DNA of 64,000 bases, from contig WKFJ01000014.1 of assembly GCA_014872785.1 (NCBI GenBank), forward strand, positions 186,001-250,000, in the 5' to 3' direction. How positions within the stretch are numbered: position 1 is the stretch's first letter; each line of letters starts with the position of its first letter. The notes under the pieces are model-generated. The model was given only the letters and a program-made list of their open reading frames with translations. It had not been told where the DNA came from and searched no databases. Below are positions 62,752 to 64,000 of the stretch, piece after piece. This DNA comes from Alteromonadaceae bacterium (GTDB lineage: Bacteria; Pseudomonadota; Gammaproteobacteria; Enterobacterales; Alteromonadaceae). A program made the translations under genes and the position numbers.

Positions 62752-63387
62752 TTAAACAATGTCTTCTTCTTCCAGTTCTTCAATACATTCGCGTACCGCC
62801 TGGCGCGTGGCTTTGCGGCTTTCACCAGCAGCTTGTACTTCTTCGAATGTAATTAAACCGTCTTCGTCCGCGTCAATGCTATCAAACGCATCCGTTTTTT
62901 TGCTCAGTGCGCTTGCTTGCGCTTCTTCTAAGTCAATAAATCCATCGCCTGAGGTGTCTACTGCGTTGAAACGATCTTCTGGCGACTGAAACTTATCTGC
63001 ATCAGGTACAACAATGCTGTCATCTTCTGCGGCCAAATCCGCTACACAGGCAATAATGTCTTCTGCAATGTCAGAGTAGTCCGCGGCGGCTTCGCCATTG
63101 CGACGTGTCGTTGCTTCTTCTAGGCTTAATAAACCGTCTTCATCGCTGTCTTTACGAGTGAATCGACGTTCGGTGTTTTCAGCGACATTCGCTGTGAATT
63201 CGTCTAACGATAAAACCGCATCGCCATTGGTATCTAGGTTATTAAATCTTTGTTCTGCGCGCTGCTCGCCGTCTCTGTCACCGCGTTTGCCACCTTTGGC
63301 ATGAACTGCTGCGCTTGCGATTAGTGACGTGATCAATAATGAACCGACTAATACTGCGACTTTTGACTTGTTATGTACCTTGAACAT
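62752..63387 (-). CDS. Secreted EF-hand calcium-binding protein
   Basis: A 211-residue protein with signal peptide (KVAVLVGSLLITSLIASAAVHA). Four EF-hand loops are visible: DTNGDAVLSLDE, DSDEDGLLSLEE, DTSGDGFIDLEE and DADEDGLITFEE, all with Asp at positions 1, 3 and 5 and Glu at 12 (first with Asp-Asn). It binds calcium in the periplasm or outside. It is flanked by the cassette region and murJ, and runs towards the array. Confidence 0.85.
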   Translation of the reverse strand: MFKVHNKSKVAVLVGSLLITSLIASAAVHAKGGKRGDRDGEQRAEQRFNNLDTNGDAVLSLDEFTANVAENTERRFTRKDSDEDGLLSLEEATTRRNGEAAADYSDIAEDIIACVADLAAEDDSIVVPDADKFQSPEDRFNAVDTSGDGFIDLEEAQASALSKKTDAFDSIDADEDGLITFEEVQAAGESRKATRQAVRECIEELEEEDIV

Positions 63388-63569
63388 ACTACTCTCCAGT
63401 TGGGTTAAATGTTGAGCGTGCTAAGATAATGTTGTGCTTAGCAATACTCTTGTTTCAGTGTCTAAAACGGACTCAGGACGGAGGCGTTGACAAAAAAATA
63501 AAAAAAATCTGATTTATTTTTTAAGTAGCTGATTTATTGCATAATAATAAAAAATGTACGGAACCTCCT

Positions 63570-64000
63570 TTGTCTAAAAAATTACTTAAATCTGGCGCCA
63601 TTGTTTCCATTATGACCTTTGTGTCTCGTATTTTGGGGCTGGTTCGCGACGTGGTTATCGCCAATGTTATGGGCGCAGGGGTGGCTGCCGATGTATTCTT
63701 TTTTGCCAACAAAATTCCTAACTTTCTACGACGTTTATTTGCTGAAGGGGCGTTTGCCCAGGCGTTTGTACCGGTATTGGCGGAAGTTCAAAACGAAAAC
63801 GACCAACAAAGCTTAAGGCTTTTTATTGCCCGGGTTGCAGGCACGCTTGGGGTCATAGTTACCTTGGTGACAATATTAGGTGTTATCGGCTCTCCAATAC
63901 TGGTGGCCCTGTTCGGAACCGGTTGGTTTTGGGATTATCTCAACGATGGTGAGCAGGCCGATAAGTTTGTAATGGCATCTGCCATGCTCAAGATTACTTT
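63570..64000 (+). CDS. murJ: Lipid II flippase MurJ, N-terminal part
   Basis: The gene runs off the right edge after 143 residues. It begins with SKKLLKSGAIVSIMTFVSRI, then LGLVRDVVIANVMGAG and FFANKIPNFLRRLFAEGAFAQA, the signature of MurJ (MviN), which flips lipid II across the inner membrane. TTG start at 63570 matches the family start better than the ATG at 63612. Its presence suggests ordinary chromosomal DNA resumes here. Confidence 0.92.
   Translation, partial: MSKKLLKSGAIVSIMTFVSRILGLVRDVVIANVMGAGVAADVFFFANKIPNFLRRLFAEGAFAQAFVPVLAEVQNENDQQSLRLFIARVAGTLGVIVTLVTILGVIGSPILVALFGTGWFWDYLNDGEQADKFVMASAMLKIT

Noticed and set aside
1-64000. CRISPR arrays, rRNA and tRNA genes, integrase gene
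   Set aside because: I saw no regularly spaced repeats, no rRNA-like stretch, no convincing cloverleaf and no tyrosine-recombinase gene.

Overview
The window looks like a chromosome segment of a marine gammaproteobacterium, most likely an Alteromonadales relative (Alteromonas, Glaciecola or Pseudoalteromonas type). The reasons are the xylose and polysaccharide genes, a GH16 enzyme with a thrombospondin-type-3 linker and a GlyGly-CTERM tail, TonB-dependent uptake, Zur- and Fur-type boxes of gammaproteobacterial form, VCR-like attC sites and a MurJ gene at the right edge. This assignment is inference from gene content. I found no rRNA, tRNA, CRISPR array or integrase gene.

Layout. 1-4.6 kb: xylose utilisation (xylR divergent from xylB-xylA). 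4.6-10.1 kb: an AraC regulator divergent from an NmrA-like reductase and a DUF4345 protein, then accessory genes (rhomboid, small membrane protein, SnoaL-like secreted protein, single-domain RibD-type deaminase, methyltransferase-like membrane protein). 10.2-12.6 kb: a His-rich TonB receptor behind a Cys-rich small secreted protein, probably a metal-related pair. 13-20.4 kb: membrane proteins (TMEM175-like, CPBP protease with a MarR regulator), the GH16 glucanase, a MotA-like fragment ending in a palindrome, and a membrane-bound HTH protein divergent from a secreted protein. 20.5-26.3 kb: GH43 xylosidase, a gene-poor stretch, GH14 beta-amylase and a nucleotidyltransferase-like protein. 26.4-28.2 kb: a two-cysteine DksA and a COG0523 GTPase behind a Zur-box match, read as a zinc-starvation unit. 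28.2-39.5 kb: accessory genes including secreted hydrolases, a TolB-like protein, an S41 peptidase, and a DUF4238 gene bounded by integron-like sites. 39.5-58.1 kb: mostly ordinary chromosomal genes (DUF3299, siderophore-interacting protein, VOC, acyltransferase, Ior-type molybdenum hydroxylase, M24 peptidase, pirin, PDZ hydrolase with LytTR regulator, enoyl-CoA hydratase, ParA with an RHH partner), interrupted by a 267-bp MITE. 58.5-62.2 kb: a gene-cassette array with about five attC sites and no integrase in view. 62.7-64 kb: EF-hand protein and the start of murJ.

How the genes fit together. XylA and XylB convert xylose to xylulose 5-phosphate; the GH43 enzyme 16 kb away would supply xylose from xylo-oligosaccharides, and GH16 and GH14 act on beta-glucan and starch-type polymers. 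Metal economy appears three times: the zinc unit, the Fur-box siderophore gene, and the His/Cys-rich receptor pair. The most unusual part is the cassette array, where the junction heptamers at cassette 5' ends match the complementary heptamers at their attC ends for at least two cassettes, so the units can be drawn from sequence alone. A second, smaller integron-like unit surrounds the DUF4238 gene and lies just downstream of one copy of a ~130-bp dispersed repeat.
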